DNA of 23,808 nt. Source: Candidatus Accumulibacter vicinus (GTDB lineage Bacteria; Pseudomonadota; Gammaproteobacteria; Burkholderiales; Rhodocyclaceae). The stretch is taken from positions 1-23,808 of the forward strand of contig DIME01000047.1 of assembly GCA_002425405.1 (NCBI GenBank), read 5' to 3'. The notes under the pieces are model-generated. The model saw only the letters and a list, made by a program, of their open reading frames with translations. It was not told where the DNA came from and made no database searches. Positions 15,377 to 23,401 of the stretch are shown here, in pieces. Numbering within the stretch: the stretch's first letter is position 1; each line of letters opens with the position of its first letter. The position numbers and the translations under genes were made by a program.

Positions 15377-17398
15377 ATGAAATTTCTATACGCTCCGGCT
15401 GTAGCCCTGCTCAACCGTGTCGGCTACACGCAGAAATTCGCCATCATGGGCGCGCTCGCGCTGGTGGCGATCAGCGTTCTTTTGGTGAACCTCTACCAGA
15501 GTCTGCACCGGGTGATCGACACTTCGCGGCGGGAACTGGCCGGTATCGAGGTGCAGAAGCCGATCAACCGCCTGGTACAGCACCTGCAAATCCATCGTGG
15601 CCTGTCGTCAGGCGTCTTGAATGGCAACGACGAAATGAAGGCTCCCCGCGCTGCCCGGCAAGACGAGGTCAACCAGGCCCTGAAGATGCTCGAAGGCAGG
15701 CTGCCCGCCGAACTGACGGCCAGCGACACCTGGAAGAAGGCCGTCGATAACTGGGCGATCATCGAGAATACGGGCCTGGAACTGATCCCAAGAGAAAATT
15801 TCCGGACCCACAATCGCCTGATCGCCGATCTGCTGGACTTGCAGCGGGTTGTCGGAGACCACTACTCGCTGTCCAACGACCCGGACATCGACCTGGTCAA
15901 CATGATCGTCGCGACGACCGACCACTTGCCGAAAGCTCTCGAATACATGGGCCAGTTGCGGGCGCTGGGAACGGCTACGCTGACCAGGAAGCAGCCGCTG
16001 ACCCTGGTGCAACAGGTCGAAATGACCGTTCTCCTGAGCGGGCTCGACGACAACGTCAACGAAATGCAGTATCACCTGGAATTGGTCGCACACAGAACAC
16101 CGGACCTGCAGCAGACCATCAGCACGGTGGTGAAACAAATGACCACGGCAACCGAAAGGGTCAGCGCGCTGGTAAACCAGGATCTCCTTTCCGGCGCCTA
16201 TGCGACCGCCCCGGGCGAGTACTTCGCGTTGACCACCGCCGTGCTCGAAAGCGGGTACAAGGAAATGTTCGAAAACCTGTTCCCGGCACTCGAGCAACAA
16301 CTGCAACGCCGGATCGACCGGACGGAACGTGAGCTGTTCATCAATATCGCCGTGTCGCTGCTCATGCTATTGCTGTTTGCCTACATCTCGGTCGGCTTCT
16401 ACTACGCAACAATGGGCTGTATCCAGCAACTGGCCGACAACGCGAGAACACTGGCTACCGGCAATCTCGGCGTGCGCGTGCAACTCGGCACCCGCGATGA
16501 GCTGAAACTGGTCGGCGACAGCCTCAACGAGATGGCCGCGGCGTTTCGTGGCCTTCTTCAGAACGTGCATCGCAGTGCGGGCGAGGTTCTCGACGCGACG
16601 CAGAGGCTGTCCGCATCGACAACGCAGGTCAAGCGCGGCAGCGAGCAGCAGAGCGAGGCCGCGTTGAAGATGGCTGCGGCAATCGAGGAAATGACGGCGG
16701 GGATCGAACACCTGTCGGGCAATGCACAGGACGCCGACCGGATTTCGGCGCGCGCAGGGGATCTGTCTACCGAGGGGGGCCGTGTCGTCGGCAACGTCGT
16801 CGAGGCGATTGAACGAATAGCCGAGGTGGTCAATCAATCGGCGTCGATCGTCGCCGATCTCGGAGGGCACTCGGAGCGGATCTCGGCAATTGTCCATGTG
16901 ATCAAGGAAATTGCCGATCAGACCAACCTGCTGGCGTTGAACGCGGCGATCGAGGCGGCGCGAGCCGGGGAGTCGGGACGCGGCTTTGCGGTGGTCGCCG
17001 ACGAGGTGCGCAAACTGGCGGAGCGCACCAGCCGGTCGACGCAAGAGATCGCGGAAATGATTTCCGCGATCCAGGCAGGCACCAGCGATGCCGTGGCGAG
17101 CATGAAGATCGGTGTCAACCGCGTGACCGAAGGCGTCACGCTGGCCCGGCAGGCGGGCACCTCACTCGCCGAGATCGGTGACAATGCCCGGCAGGTAGTA
17201 CAAAAAGTGGCCGACATCTCCAGCGCCCTGCACGAACAGAGCGTTGCCAACAGCGAAATCGCCCGCAGCGTCGAGCGAGTCGCGCGCATGGCCGAGGAGA
17301 ACTCCTCGGCGGTGGCCGGCAATGCCGCAACGGCAGCACAGCTCGAACGTTTGTCGCAGGGTCTCGACGCCGAGGTTCGCCGCTTCCGGATCGGTTGA
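15377..17398 (+). CDS. Methyl-accepting chemotaxis protein with NIT-like sensor
   Basis: This 673-aa receptor has a first membrane helix at about 21-43, a 275-residue periplasmic sensor, a second helix at about 320-345, a HAMP domain (about 346-400) and a signalling domain (about 420-673). The sensor's start (HRGLSSGVLNG) resembles nitrate/nitrite-sensing NIT domains. The signalling hairpin tip is clear (DQTNLLALNAAIEAARAGE through VADEVRKLAERT, about 512-552). The protein ends EVRRFRIG, with no NWETF-type tether for CheR/CheB. The ATG has AGGAGA at an ideal distance. It sits between lolD and comEC, on the same strand, with no other chemotaxis gene in the window. Confidence 0.95.
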   Translation: MKFLYAPAVALLNRVGYTQKFAIMGALALVAISVLLVNLYQSLHRVIDTSRRELAGIEVQKPINRLVQHLQIHRGLSSGVLNGNDEMKAPRAARQDEVNQALKMLEGRLPAELTASDTWKKAVDNWAIIENTGLELIPRENFRTHNRLIADLLDLQRVVGDHYSLSNDPDIDLVNMIVATTDHLPKALEYMGQLRALGTATLTRKQPLTLVQQVEMTVLLSGLDDNVNEMQYHLELVAHRTPDLQQTISTVVKQMTTATERVSALVNQDLLSGAYATAPGEYFALTTAVLESGYKEMFENLFPALEQQLQRRIDRTERELFINIAVSLLMLLLFAYISVGFYYATMGCIQQLADNARTLATGNLGVRVQLGTRDELKLVGDSLNEMAAAFRGLLQNVHRSAGEVLDATQRLSASTTQVKRGSEQQSEAALKMAAAIEEMTAGIEHLSGNAQDADRISARAGDLSTEGGRVVGNVVEAIERIAEVVNQSASIVADLGGHSERISAIVHVIKEIADQTNLLALNAAIEAARAGESGRGFAVVADEVRKLAERTSRSTQEIAEMISAIQAGTSDAVASMKIGVNRVTEGVTLARQAGTSLAEIGDNARQVVQKVADISSALHEQSVANSEIARSVERVARMAEENSSAVAGNAATAAQLERLSQGLDAEVRRFRIG

Positions 17399-17464
17399 CC
17401 GGATGCAGGCACGGGCACAGCAGGTTCGCCTGCGCTCGCCGGGTGTTTTCAGGTCTAACGCGTC

Positions 17465-19783
17465 ATGCGTGTCCGCATCATTGCCTTCGCCCTCGGTGTC
17501 GGGTGGCTGCAGACCCGGGAGAGCCTTCCGGCATGGCCGCTGCTTGCCGGTCTTGTTCTTATTGCCCCCGGCTTGCTGTTCTGGCTCGGGCGTCGCCGGG
17601 ACGCGCTCGGCTGCGTCGGGTCGCTGCTGGCCTGCGCGATGCTCGGACTTGTCTGGGCGGCACTGTTCGCCGAGTTCCGTCTTCGGGATTCCCTGCCGGC
17701 GGAGTGGGAGGGCCGGGATGCGCAGGTGGTCGGGGTTATTGCCAGTCTGCCGCACGCCTTCGCACGCGGCGAGCGCTTCGAGTTTGAAGTCGAGTCGGTG
17801 GAAACACCTGGCGCGCGTCTACCACGGCGGATCATGCTTTCCTGGTACCACGGTGCTCAGGACGACGACTGGCACCAGCGACTGGTGATTCGCCCGGCCG
17901 AGCGCTGGCGCTTCACCGTTCGCCTCAAGCGCCCGCACGGCAACGCCAATCCGCATGGTTTCGACTATGAGGCCTGGCTCTTCGAGCGCGGTCTGCGGGC
18001 AACGGGCTACGTGCGTCCCCGCGCCGACGCGCAGCGCCTGGACGATCTGGTCCGGGCTCCCGGCTATTGGGTCGAACGTTTGCGCGACCGGCTTCGCCGC
18101 TCCTTTGTTGACGTCCTTCCCGACGCTCCCTATGCCGGCATTCTCGTGGCACTGGCGATTGGTGACCAGCAGGCGATCCCGGCCGATCAGTGGCGCTTGT
18201 TCCGGCAGACCGGTGTGACGCACCTGATGTCCATCTCCGGCCTGCACGTGACGATGGTGGCCGCCTTGTTTGGCGGTTTTTTTGGTTGGCTGTGGCGGCG
18301 CAGCGAACGGCTGATGCTTTTTCTGCCGGCGCAGAAAGCGGCGATCGCCGCCGGCTGGTGCACGGCTTTCGGCTACGCCCTGCTCGCCGGTTTTGCCGTA
18401 CCGGCGCAGCGGACGGTCTACATGCTGAGCGTCGTCGCCCTGGCGCTGTGGTCAGGCCGCAATCTCGGCGCCAGTCGCAGCCTGCTGCTGGCACTGCTGG
18501 CAGTGCTGCTGCTCGACCCCTGGGCAGTGCTGTCGCCGGGATTCTGGCTTTCCTTCGCGGCCGTCGGGCTGCTCTTCTTGGTCAGTACGGCCCGGCTGGA
18601 CGCTTCCCGTGGCTGGCGAGCAGCGCTTGCCAACTGGGGAGCGACGCAGTGGGCAGTGACCCTCGGGACGCTGCCGCTGCTGCTGCTGATGTTTCAGCAG
18701 TTCTCGCTGGTGTCGCCGCTGGCCAACGCCCTCGCGATCCCGCTGGTCAGCTTCATGATCACGCCACTGGCGCTGCTCTTCGCCGTCCTTCCCTGGCCGC
18801 CGCTGCTCTACTTCGATCACTGGCTGCTGTCCGGTTTGATCGGTTTTCTCGAATGGCTGGCGATCTGGCCGGTCTGGGAACAGCCGGCACCGCCGCTGAC
18901 GGCGACTCTGGTGGCGGTGCTTGGGGTGATCTGGCTACTTTTGCCACGCGGTTTCCCGGCTCGCTGGCTGGGCCTGTGTCTGCTGCTGCCAGTGCTGTTT
19001 GCACCAGCCGAGAGGCCCCTGGCGGGAGAGGCCTGGGTCGATGTGCTTGACGTCGGTCAGGGACTGGCGGTTGTCGTGCGTACCGCCGAACACAATCTTC
19101 TCTACGACACCGGGCCGCTGTACAGCGCCGAATCGGACGCCGGCCAACGCATCATCGTTCCCTACCTGCGCGCCAGCGGAATCAAGTCGCTCGATTCGCT
19201 GATCGTGACCCATCGCGACAAGGACCACTCGGGTGGCGTCGTAGCCGTGCAGGAGGCGGTGCCGATCGTGCGTACCTTGTCGTCGCTTCCCGAACTGTCC
19301 GGCGAACGTTGTCAGACCGGGCAGGCCTGGGAGTGGGACGGCGTTCGTTTCACGATCCTGCATCCCGAAGTCACTGCTTACGAGCACCAGGCCGCCAGGA
19401 CCAACAACATGAGTTGCGTGCTGCGGATCGAGAATGCCTTTGCCAGCGTCCTGCTCACCTCCGACATCGAGGCACGCGACGAGCAGGCCCTGCTCGATCG
19501 GGCCGCTCCCCTGTTGCGCAGTGACGTGCTGCTGGTGCCGCATCACGGCAGCGCCACTTCGTCGACGCCCGACTTCGTGGCTGCCGTCGGTGCCCGAGAA
19601 GCGATCATTCCCGTCGGCTACCGCAACCGTTTCCAGCATCCCCGCCCGGAGGTCGTTGAACGTTATTCCGGCAGCCGGGTGTGGCGCACCGATCGGGATG
19701 GTGCGGTGCGTATCAGGCTGGCCAGCGGGCTGGCTCTCGCCGCGTATCGAACCGAGTATCGCCGTTACTGGCACGGGCAGTGA
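17465..19783 (+). CDS. comEC: ComEC/Rec2-family DNA uptake channel protein
   Basis: This 772-aa membrane protein is the family that carries transforming single-stranded DNA across the inner membrane. Seen: N-terminal helices and a DUF4131-type soluble domain (about 20-170), the polytopic competence domain (about 215-500) starting near VTHLMSISGLHVTMVAA, and a C-terminal metallo-beta-lactamase domain (about 515-720) with the metal motif THRDKDHSGG (T582, H583, D585, D587, H588), LLTSDIE and VPHHGS. That domain may degrade the non-entering strand. The full domain set suggests a working gene. The start has no strong ribosome binding site. What follows comEC here is a broken cidA/lrgA remnant. 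Confidence 0.95.
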   Translation: MRVRIIAFALGVGWLQTRESLPAWPLLAGLVLIAPGLLFWLGRRRDALGCVGSLLACAMLGLVWAALFAEFRLRDSLPAEWEGRDAQVVGVIASLPHAFARGERFEFEVESVETPGARLPRRIMLSWYHGAQDDDWHQRLVIRPAERWRFTVRLKRPHGNANPHGFDYEAWLFERGLRATGYVRPRADAQRLDDLVRAPGYWVERLRDRLRRSFVDVLPDAPYAGILVALAIGDQQAIPADQWRLFRQTGVTHLMSISGLHVTMVAALFGGFFGWLWRRSERLMLFLPAQKAAIAAGWCTAFGYALLAGFAVPAQRTVYMLSVVALALWSGRNLGASRSLLLALLAVLLLDPWAVLSPGFWLSFAAVGLLFLVSTARLDASRGWRAALANWGATQWAVTLGTLPLLLLMFQQFSLVSPLANALAIPLVSFMITPLALLFAVLPWPPLLYFDHWLLSGLIGFLEWLAIWPVWEQPAPPLTATLVAVLGVIWLLLPRGFPARWLGLCLLLPVLFAPAERPLAGEAWVDVLDVGQGLAVVVRTAEHNLLYDTGPLYSAESDAGQRIIVPYLRASGIKSLDSLIVTHRDKDHSGGVVAVQEAVPIVRTLSSLPELSGERCQTGQAWEWDGVRFTILHPEVTAYEHQAARTNNMSCVLRIENAFASVLLTSDIEARDEQALLDRAAPLLRSDVLLVPHHGSATSSTPDFVAAVGAREAIIPVGYRNRFQHPRPEVVERYSGSRVWRTDRDGAVRIRLASGLALAAYRTEYRRYWHGQ

Positions 19784-19811
19784 AAGGACCGGTATGCGAT
19801 TCATCGCCGAC

Positions 19812-19922
19812 AAAGAGCAAGAGCATCCCGACCACCGGACCGGGAAGGGGCAGCTTGATGCCTCGGGCGATGACTTCGCCGACGAGCGGAAAGAGCAGCA
19901 GTTGGCTCAGGGCGGCGAGCAT
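19812..19922 (-). pseudogene. 5' remnant of a CidA/LrgA holin-like gene
   Basis: From the ATG at 19922 the minus strand encodes MLAALSQLLLFPLVGEVIAR and continues through LPLPGPVVGMLLLF, the signature N-terminus of CidA/LrgA membrane proteins (usually about 115-135 aa). After F37 (codon 19814-19812) the match stops abruptly; the frame continues only as sequence antisense to the end of comEC. AAGGA lies 7 bases before the ATG. The remaining two-thirds of the gene, and any lrgB partner, are absent, so this is a deletion or rearrangement relic about 30 bases past the comEC stop. Translation may still occur but the product would lack most membrane helices. Confidence 0.6.
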
Positions 19923-19938
19923 GGTGTCCTTGAAGCGT

Positions 19939-20100
19939 CTATTCGCGAGGTTGCGGGGGCTTCGTCAGGACGATCGGAGCAGCCACACTGACCTGTCCGG
20001 ACTCGGCAATTTCGCCTACACTGCTGGCTATTCGTTGCGTCGCCTGATCGGCGTGGGCGTGGATGTCGTACTGCTGCTCCGGAAACAGCCGAAAAATCAT
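19939..20100 (-). CDS. Possible 53-aa protein upstream of the cidA remnant
   Basis: An ATG at 20100 opens a 53-residue frame (MIFRLFPEQQYDIHAHADQA at its start) ending at 19939, 16 bases before the cidA remnant on the same strand. It has no ribosome binding site and matches no family I know. It could be a real small gene left from the ancestral cid locus or chance coding. The 344 bases 19784-20127 between comEC and the next plus-strand gene hold only this frame and the cidA remnant. Confidence 0.25.
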   Translation of the reverse strand: MIFRLFPEQQYDIHAHADQATQRIASSVGEIAESGQVSVAAPIVLTKPPQPRE

Positions 20101-20127
20101 GTTTGTCGTTATGCAATGAGGTGAGAA

Positions 20128-20355
20128 ATGGATACCTTTCTGCTCCTGTCGGGACGTGTCGCCGGCATCGGTGGCCTGCTGCTGTGCAGCATCGCCGCAG
20201 TACTGCGTCTGGCGGGCAATTATTACCTGGGAACGTTTCAACTCGCGACCGTCCTGCAGGGCGGCATGGCCGCAACCGTCGTGGGCTGTTTCCTGCTGCT
20301 GCTGTCGCTGACCACGCCAGGGAAAGCCCATCGTTCGCTGCGATCGCCTGAATGA
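20128..20355 (+). CDS. Small two-helix membrane protein, unknown
   Basis: This 75-aa protein has two predicted membrane helices (about 5-28, GRVAGIGGLLLCSIAAVL; and 38-61, containing MAATVVGCFLLLLSL) joined by a short loop with NYYLGTFQ, and a short Lys/Arg-containing tail. The ATG has a good AGGTGAG ribosome binding site. I do not recognise a functional family. It is convergent with the dehalogenase-type gene, 26 bases away. Confidence 0.7.
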   Translation: MDTFLLLSGRVAGIGGLLLCSIAAVLRLAGNYYLGTFQLATVLQGGMAATVVGCFLLLLSLTTPGKAHRSLRSPE

Positions 20356-20368
20356 GGCGTTTCGTCAA

Positions 20369-20394
20369 GGTGAAAGTCGCGTCAGCGATTCACC
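20369..20394. terminator. Weak hairpin between convergent genes
   Basis: GGTGAA pairs with TTCACC and, inside a 2-base bulge, TCGC pairs with GCGA around a GTCA loop. It sits between the convergent small membrane gene and the dehalogenase-type gene, overlapping the latter's stop. There is no T-tract, so a terminator role is only a possibility. Confidence 0.3.
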
Positions 20395-21104
20395 CACCGC
20401 CCCTCGCCTGCAAGCGGGAGAGGAAACAGCGCTGCTGGTAGGGCGGAGAGATCCTTGATCTCGCCATCGGGGGTCTCGGGGATCCGTTCTGGTGCCTGTC
20501 CGAAGCGGTTGCACCACAGGACTTGCAGGCCGCCAGCCTTGGCCGAATAGGCATCCCAGGCATTCGACGAAAGGAAGCAGATCGCCGTCGGGGCAAGTTG
20601 CAGGCGTTCACAGGCCAGCGCGTAGACTGCCGGGTGTGGCTTGAAGACGCCCACGTCCTCAACCGACAGCACGGCATCGAAGATATTCTCCAGACCGTTG
20701 TGGCAGACCACCGCCGCGAGCATCGCCGGCGTGCCGTTCGAGAGAATCGCCAACCTCATTCCCGCAGCCTGTAACCGGCGCAGCGTTTCGGGAACCTCGG
20801 GGTAGCAACCGAGATGAAGATAAAGGTCCATCAGTCGTTCGCGCAGGCCGGGCCGGTCGATGCCAAGGGTGTTCAGGGAAAAATCGAGCGCATCGCCGGT
20901 GACTTGCCAGAAGTCTGCATGTCGGCCGGCGAGTCCGCGCAGCCAGGTGTATTGCAGTTGCTTCTGGCGCCAGAGTTCGGAAAGGCGCTGCCAGTTGTCA
21001 CCGATCTCGTCGCTGGCCGCGAGTGCTGCACTGTTGAAGTCGAAGAGTGTGCCGTAGGCGTCGAATACACACGCCTTGATGCCGTCCAGGTGCGTGATGT
21101 TCAT
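20382..21104 (-). CDS. (S)-2-haloacid dehalogenase-type HAD hydrolase
   Basis: This 240-aa protein matches haloacid dehalogenase type II, which hydrolyses 2-haloalkanoic acids through an aspartyl ester. Seen: nucleophile D15 in VFDAYGTLFD, the substrate-arginine region WRQKQLQYTWLR, LSNGTP, the lysine motif VFKPHPAVY and the family-specific SSNAWD. All catalytic positions of the L-2-haloacid dehalogenases that I recall are present, so it is probably an active enzyme, although the natural substrate may differ. The ATG at 21104 has GGAGGAG 9 bases upstream; the frame extends further upstream into arsS and was trimmed. It follows arsS by 61 bases on the same strand. The last residues (PLPLAGEG) are encoded in a palindromic repeat. 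Confidence 0.92.
   Translation of the reverse strand: MNITHLDGIKACVFDAYGTLFDFNSAALAASDEIGDNWQRLSELWRQKQLQYTWLRGLAGRHADFWQVTGDALDFSLNTLGIDRPGLRERLMDLYLHLGCYPEVPETLRRLQAAGMRLAILSNGTPAMLAAVVCHNGLENIFDAVLSVEDVGVFKPHPAVYALACERLQLAPTAICFLSSNAWDAYSAKAGGLQVLWCNRFGQAPERIPETPDGEIKDLSALPAALFPLPLAGEGRWVNR
20402..20423. repeat. Imperfect palindrome of the PLPLAGEG type
   Basis: CCTCGCCTGCAAGCGGGAGAGG forms an imperfect inverted repeat (CCTC/GAGG, GCC/GGG, GC/GC). It resembles, from memory, dispersed intergenic palindromes in proteobacteria that give PLAGEG tails when they enter the end of a gene. Here it encodes that peptide at the C-terminus of the dehalogenase-type protein. Confidence 0.4.
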
Positions 21105-21165
21105 GGTTCTGATCTCCTCCGTGATGTCGGTAGCGTGCTTGCCTGGCTGGCGGATGCGGCCGCAA

Positions 21166-22164
21166 TCAGGCCCCGCAGGTCGGCGCAGCGGCCATCTCGC
21201 CACCCAGGGCGCCGCCGCAACTTGATCCTTGGCCTGCTGTGCAGCCATAGCAGTGGTTGGCCACCTGGATCGGATATCCATCGAGCGAAGCTGCCTGCAC
21301 ATCGGTGATGTGCAGGCGTCGACGACCGCTTCCGGTGATCGGCAAACCGAGCTGCTGGTTGAAGTCGCAGTCGTAAAGGTAGCCCTGCCAGTCGATTGAA
21401 AGCAGGTTGTGACACATGACCTGCTCGATGTTCTCGTCCCGGTGCGCGCTGCGCAATAGTTGCATGTAACTGTTGAACTGGCCCTTCGAGACCAGCATTG
21501 ATCCGAAGCGCTGGATCGGCATATTGGTCAGCGTGAACAACTGGTTGAAAACGATGCCGAATTCGTGTCCGAGGTGCGCACGATAGGCGATGGCCAGCGG
21601 TCCTTGCGGCGGCGGTAGCGTAGGCCCCTGCGGATTGAAGACCAGATTCAGGATCAGGCCGCTGTCCGCCATGCCATAACCCAGCGCATTGAGGCGCTGC
21701 AAGCCCTTGATGCTCGCTTCGAAGGTGCCCTTGCCGCGCTGTCGATCGACGTTTTCCTCAAGGTAGCAGGGCAGCGACGCGATCACCTCGACACGGTGCC
21801 TGGCCAAGAAGTCGGCCAGATCCGCATGATCGGTTTCCTCCAGGATCGTCAGGTTGCAGCGGTCGATCACTCGCAGGCCGCGTTCGCGGCCGGAGATGAC
21901 CAGGCGGCGGAAATGCGGGTTGAGCTCGGGGGCGCCGCCTGTCAGGTCCAGCGTCCCGACTTCGGGGCTGGCACTGATGAAGGTGAGCAGCGCATCGATC
22001 GTTTCTGCGGTCATTTCCTCCTTGCGCTGTGGACCGGCATTGACATGGCAATGTAGACAGCTCTGATTACAACGATAGCCGAGATTGACCTGGACCGTTT
22101 CCACCGAGCGCCGGGTCAAGGCCGGGAAAGTGGTGGTCGTGAGAAGGGGCAGGGTGGCGTGCAT
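21166..22164 (-). CDS. arsS: ArsS-type radical SAM/Cys-rich protein
   Basis: This 332-aa protein resembles the radical SAM/Cys-rich family that includes ArsS of arsenosugar biosynthesis, which attaches a 5'-deoxyadenosyl group to dimethylarsenite. Seen: the iron-sulfur cluster motif CNQSCLHC (C32, C36, C39), the SAM-binding DLTGGAPELNP, and a Cys-rich C-terminus with CDFNQQLGLPI, then CYGCTAGQGSSCGGALGG, typical of the family (some members have selenocysteine in this region; here all are Cys). The ATG at 22164 has GGAG upstream; an in-frame ATG at 22194 has none. The usual partner arsM is not in the window. The dehalogenase gene follows, probably in the same operon; an IS lies about 134 bases upstream. 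Confidence 0.88.
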   Translation of the reverse strand: MHATLPLLTTTTFPALTRRSVETVQVNLGYRCNQSCLHCHVNAGPQRKEEMTAETIDALLTFISASPEVGTLDLTGGAPELNPHFRRLVISGRERGLRVIDRCNLTILEETDHADLADFLARHRVEVIASLPCYLEENVDRQRGKGTFEASIKGLQRLNALGYGMADSGLILNLVFNPQGPTLPPPQGPLAIAYRAHLGHEFGIVFNQLFTLTNMPIQRFGSMLVSKGQFNSYMQLLRSAHRDENIEQVMCHNLLSIDWQGYLYDCDFNQQLGLPITGSGRRRLHITDVQAASLDGYPIQVANHCYGCTAGQGSSCGGALGGEMAAAPTCGA

Positions 22165-22336
22165 GACTTTCGTTCTCCGGTGGTTTGTCGGCATTGGTCG
22201 TGAGGTTGCTGGCTTTCCTTACACGTGCCTGGCAGGATCTGCAGGCGCTCTCACGATACGATATTTCAGACGTTTCTGCAGCGCATGCTGCCCCCCCGGG
22301 TGCGAATGAAAGTGTTGGGTGAGGCGATGTTGGTTT

Positions 22337-23401
22337 TTAAGCGGCCCTGCGCAGAGGCTCCGCCCAGCGCTTTTCCCAATAGGCTTCCCAGAGCTGGTTA
22401 TGCCGCATGACGCGCAGGTTCATCATGGCCTGCGCGATGTCCTCCCGCCACCAAGCCCCCGGGCGCTTGAGGCGGGCCTGCACGAGGTAGCGATGAGCAC
22501 TCTCGATCGCGCCAGAGCCGATGGGCAGATTCAGCGCAATCGCGCGGGGATAGTCCAACTGGTCGAGACGGTTGGAGAGGTAGCGCCAGGCCGCACGCAC
22601 CGGGGCCTGCGCGTCATCTATCGGCGAGGGTTCGACGTGTGGCTTCATCTCCGCAACCACCTCGCCGGCCTGGCCGGCCAACAATCGCGCCTTCTGGGAA
22701 GCCACCCAATCCTTGGGGCAATCTGGCGCGCAGACCACACTGGCCGGGGTCAGATAGTCGCAAACGTGAAACAGGTCGATCAGGAAGCCTCCCTGCGCAC
22801 CGAACTGTTCCTCAATTTGGTCGCCGATCCAGGTCGCGCCGTCGCCGACACCGTGAACCTGGGTCTTGGCGTTGAATCCCAGCGCCTCGGCCAGCCGCTT
22901 CAGGATGGCCCCCGCCTCGGTGGGGCCGTCCATCGTCACGCCCGCCTTCGGAACGACTTCACCCTGTCGCTGAGCGATACAGACTTTCGCTTCTCGCCAA
23001 CGCGTGGTCTTCCCCTTGCGGGCGTCGGCAGCCCCCGCGAGCGTTTCGACAATGGGCACCATCCCCCCGTCCGTTTCCACGATTAGCCAGTTCGCCACGT
23101 GAGAGGGACGCGCGGCGGGTAGGCAGTCCGCCTCCGTCAATTCCCTGGCCACCCGCTCGGTGAGTAGCCGGGGCGCACAGGCGGCCAGGTCAATGCCGTA
23201 GTGTTCCTTCATCTTCGGCGCCACCTGGCCAAACGGGACGTCCGCGCCAAAATCGGCTATCGCTCGTTCCAGCGGCAGAGAATAGGCCCGGCACCGGATG
23301 CCGGCAACCTCCGAAAAGGGGCGAACCAACTGCTTTGTCCTCTGGTCGAGAAGGCACTCCTCCTCGACCGTTATCGGGCCATACGTCGTATACCAGTAGA
23401 C
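22337..23401 (-). CDS. ISKra4-type transposase, catalytic frame (orfB, reached by -1 shift)
   Basis: After a -1 shift at 23407-23401 the frame reads VKKKVYWYTTYGPITVEEEC and runs to the stop at 22337. The fused protein would be 447 aa, near the usual ISKra4 size. Catalytic signs: LIVETDGGMVP (first Asp), VHGVGDGATWI (second Asp) and GSGAIESAHRYLVQARLKRPGAWW (Glu and the family C-terminal block). On its own the frame could start at a TTG at 23329 with AGAGGA 8 bases before it, which would miss part of the protein. It is either programmed frameshifting or an inactivating indel in the A8 run. Confidence 0.8.
   Translation of the reverse strand, partial: VYWYTTYGPITVEEECLLDQRTKQLVRPFSEVAGIRCRAYSLPLERAIADFGADVPFGQVAPKMKEHYGIDLAACAPRLLTERVARELTEADCLPAARPSHVANWLIVETDGGMVPIVETLAGAADARKGKTTRWREAKVCIAQRQGEVVPKAGVTMDGPTEAGAILKRLAEALGFNAKTQVHGVGDGATWIGDQIEEQFGAQGGFLIDLFHVCDYLTPASVVCAPDCPKDWVASQKARLLAGQAGEVVAEMKPHVEPSPIDDAQAPVRAAWRYLSNRLDQLDYPRAIALNLPIGSGAIESAHRYLVQARLKRPGAWWREDIAQAMMNLRVMRHNQLWEAYWEKRWAEPLRRAA
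23344..23369 (-). other. Hairpin downstream of the frameshift site
   Basis: In the minus-strand RNA GGUCGAGGAG pairs with CUUCUCGACC (nine Watson-Crick pairs and one G-U) around a GAGUGC loop. It begins just after the orfA stop codon and about 31 bases from the slippery heptamer, longer than the 5-9 bases usual for a stimulator, so its role is uncertain. Confidence 0.4.

Noticed and set aside
19795..19991. Plus-strand frame after comEC
   Set aside because: It is the mirror of the cidA/lrgA remnant, and its Glu/Gly-rich protein has no family resemblance.
22337..23086. 255-codon plus-strand frame in the IS
   Set aside because: It is antisense to the transposase, whose catalytic motifs are clear on the minus strand.
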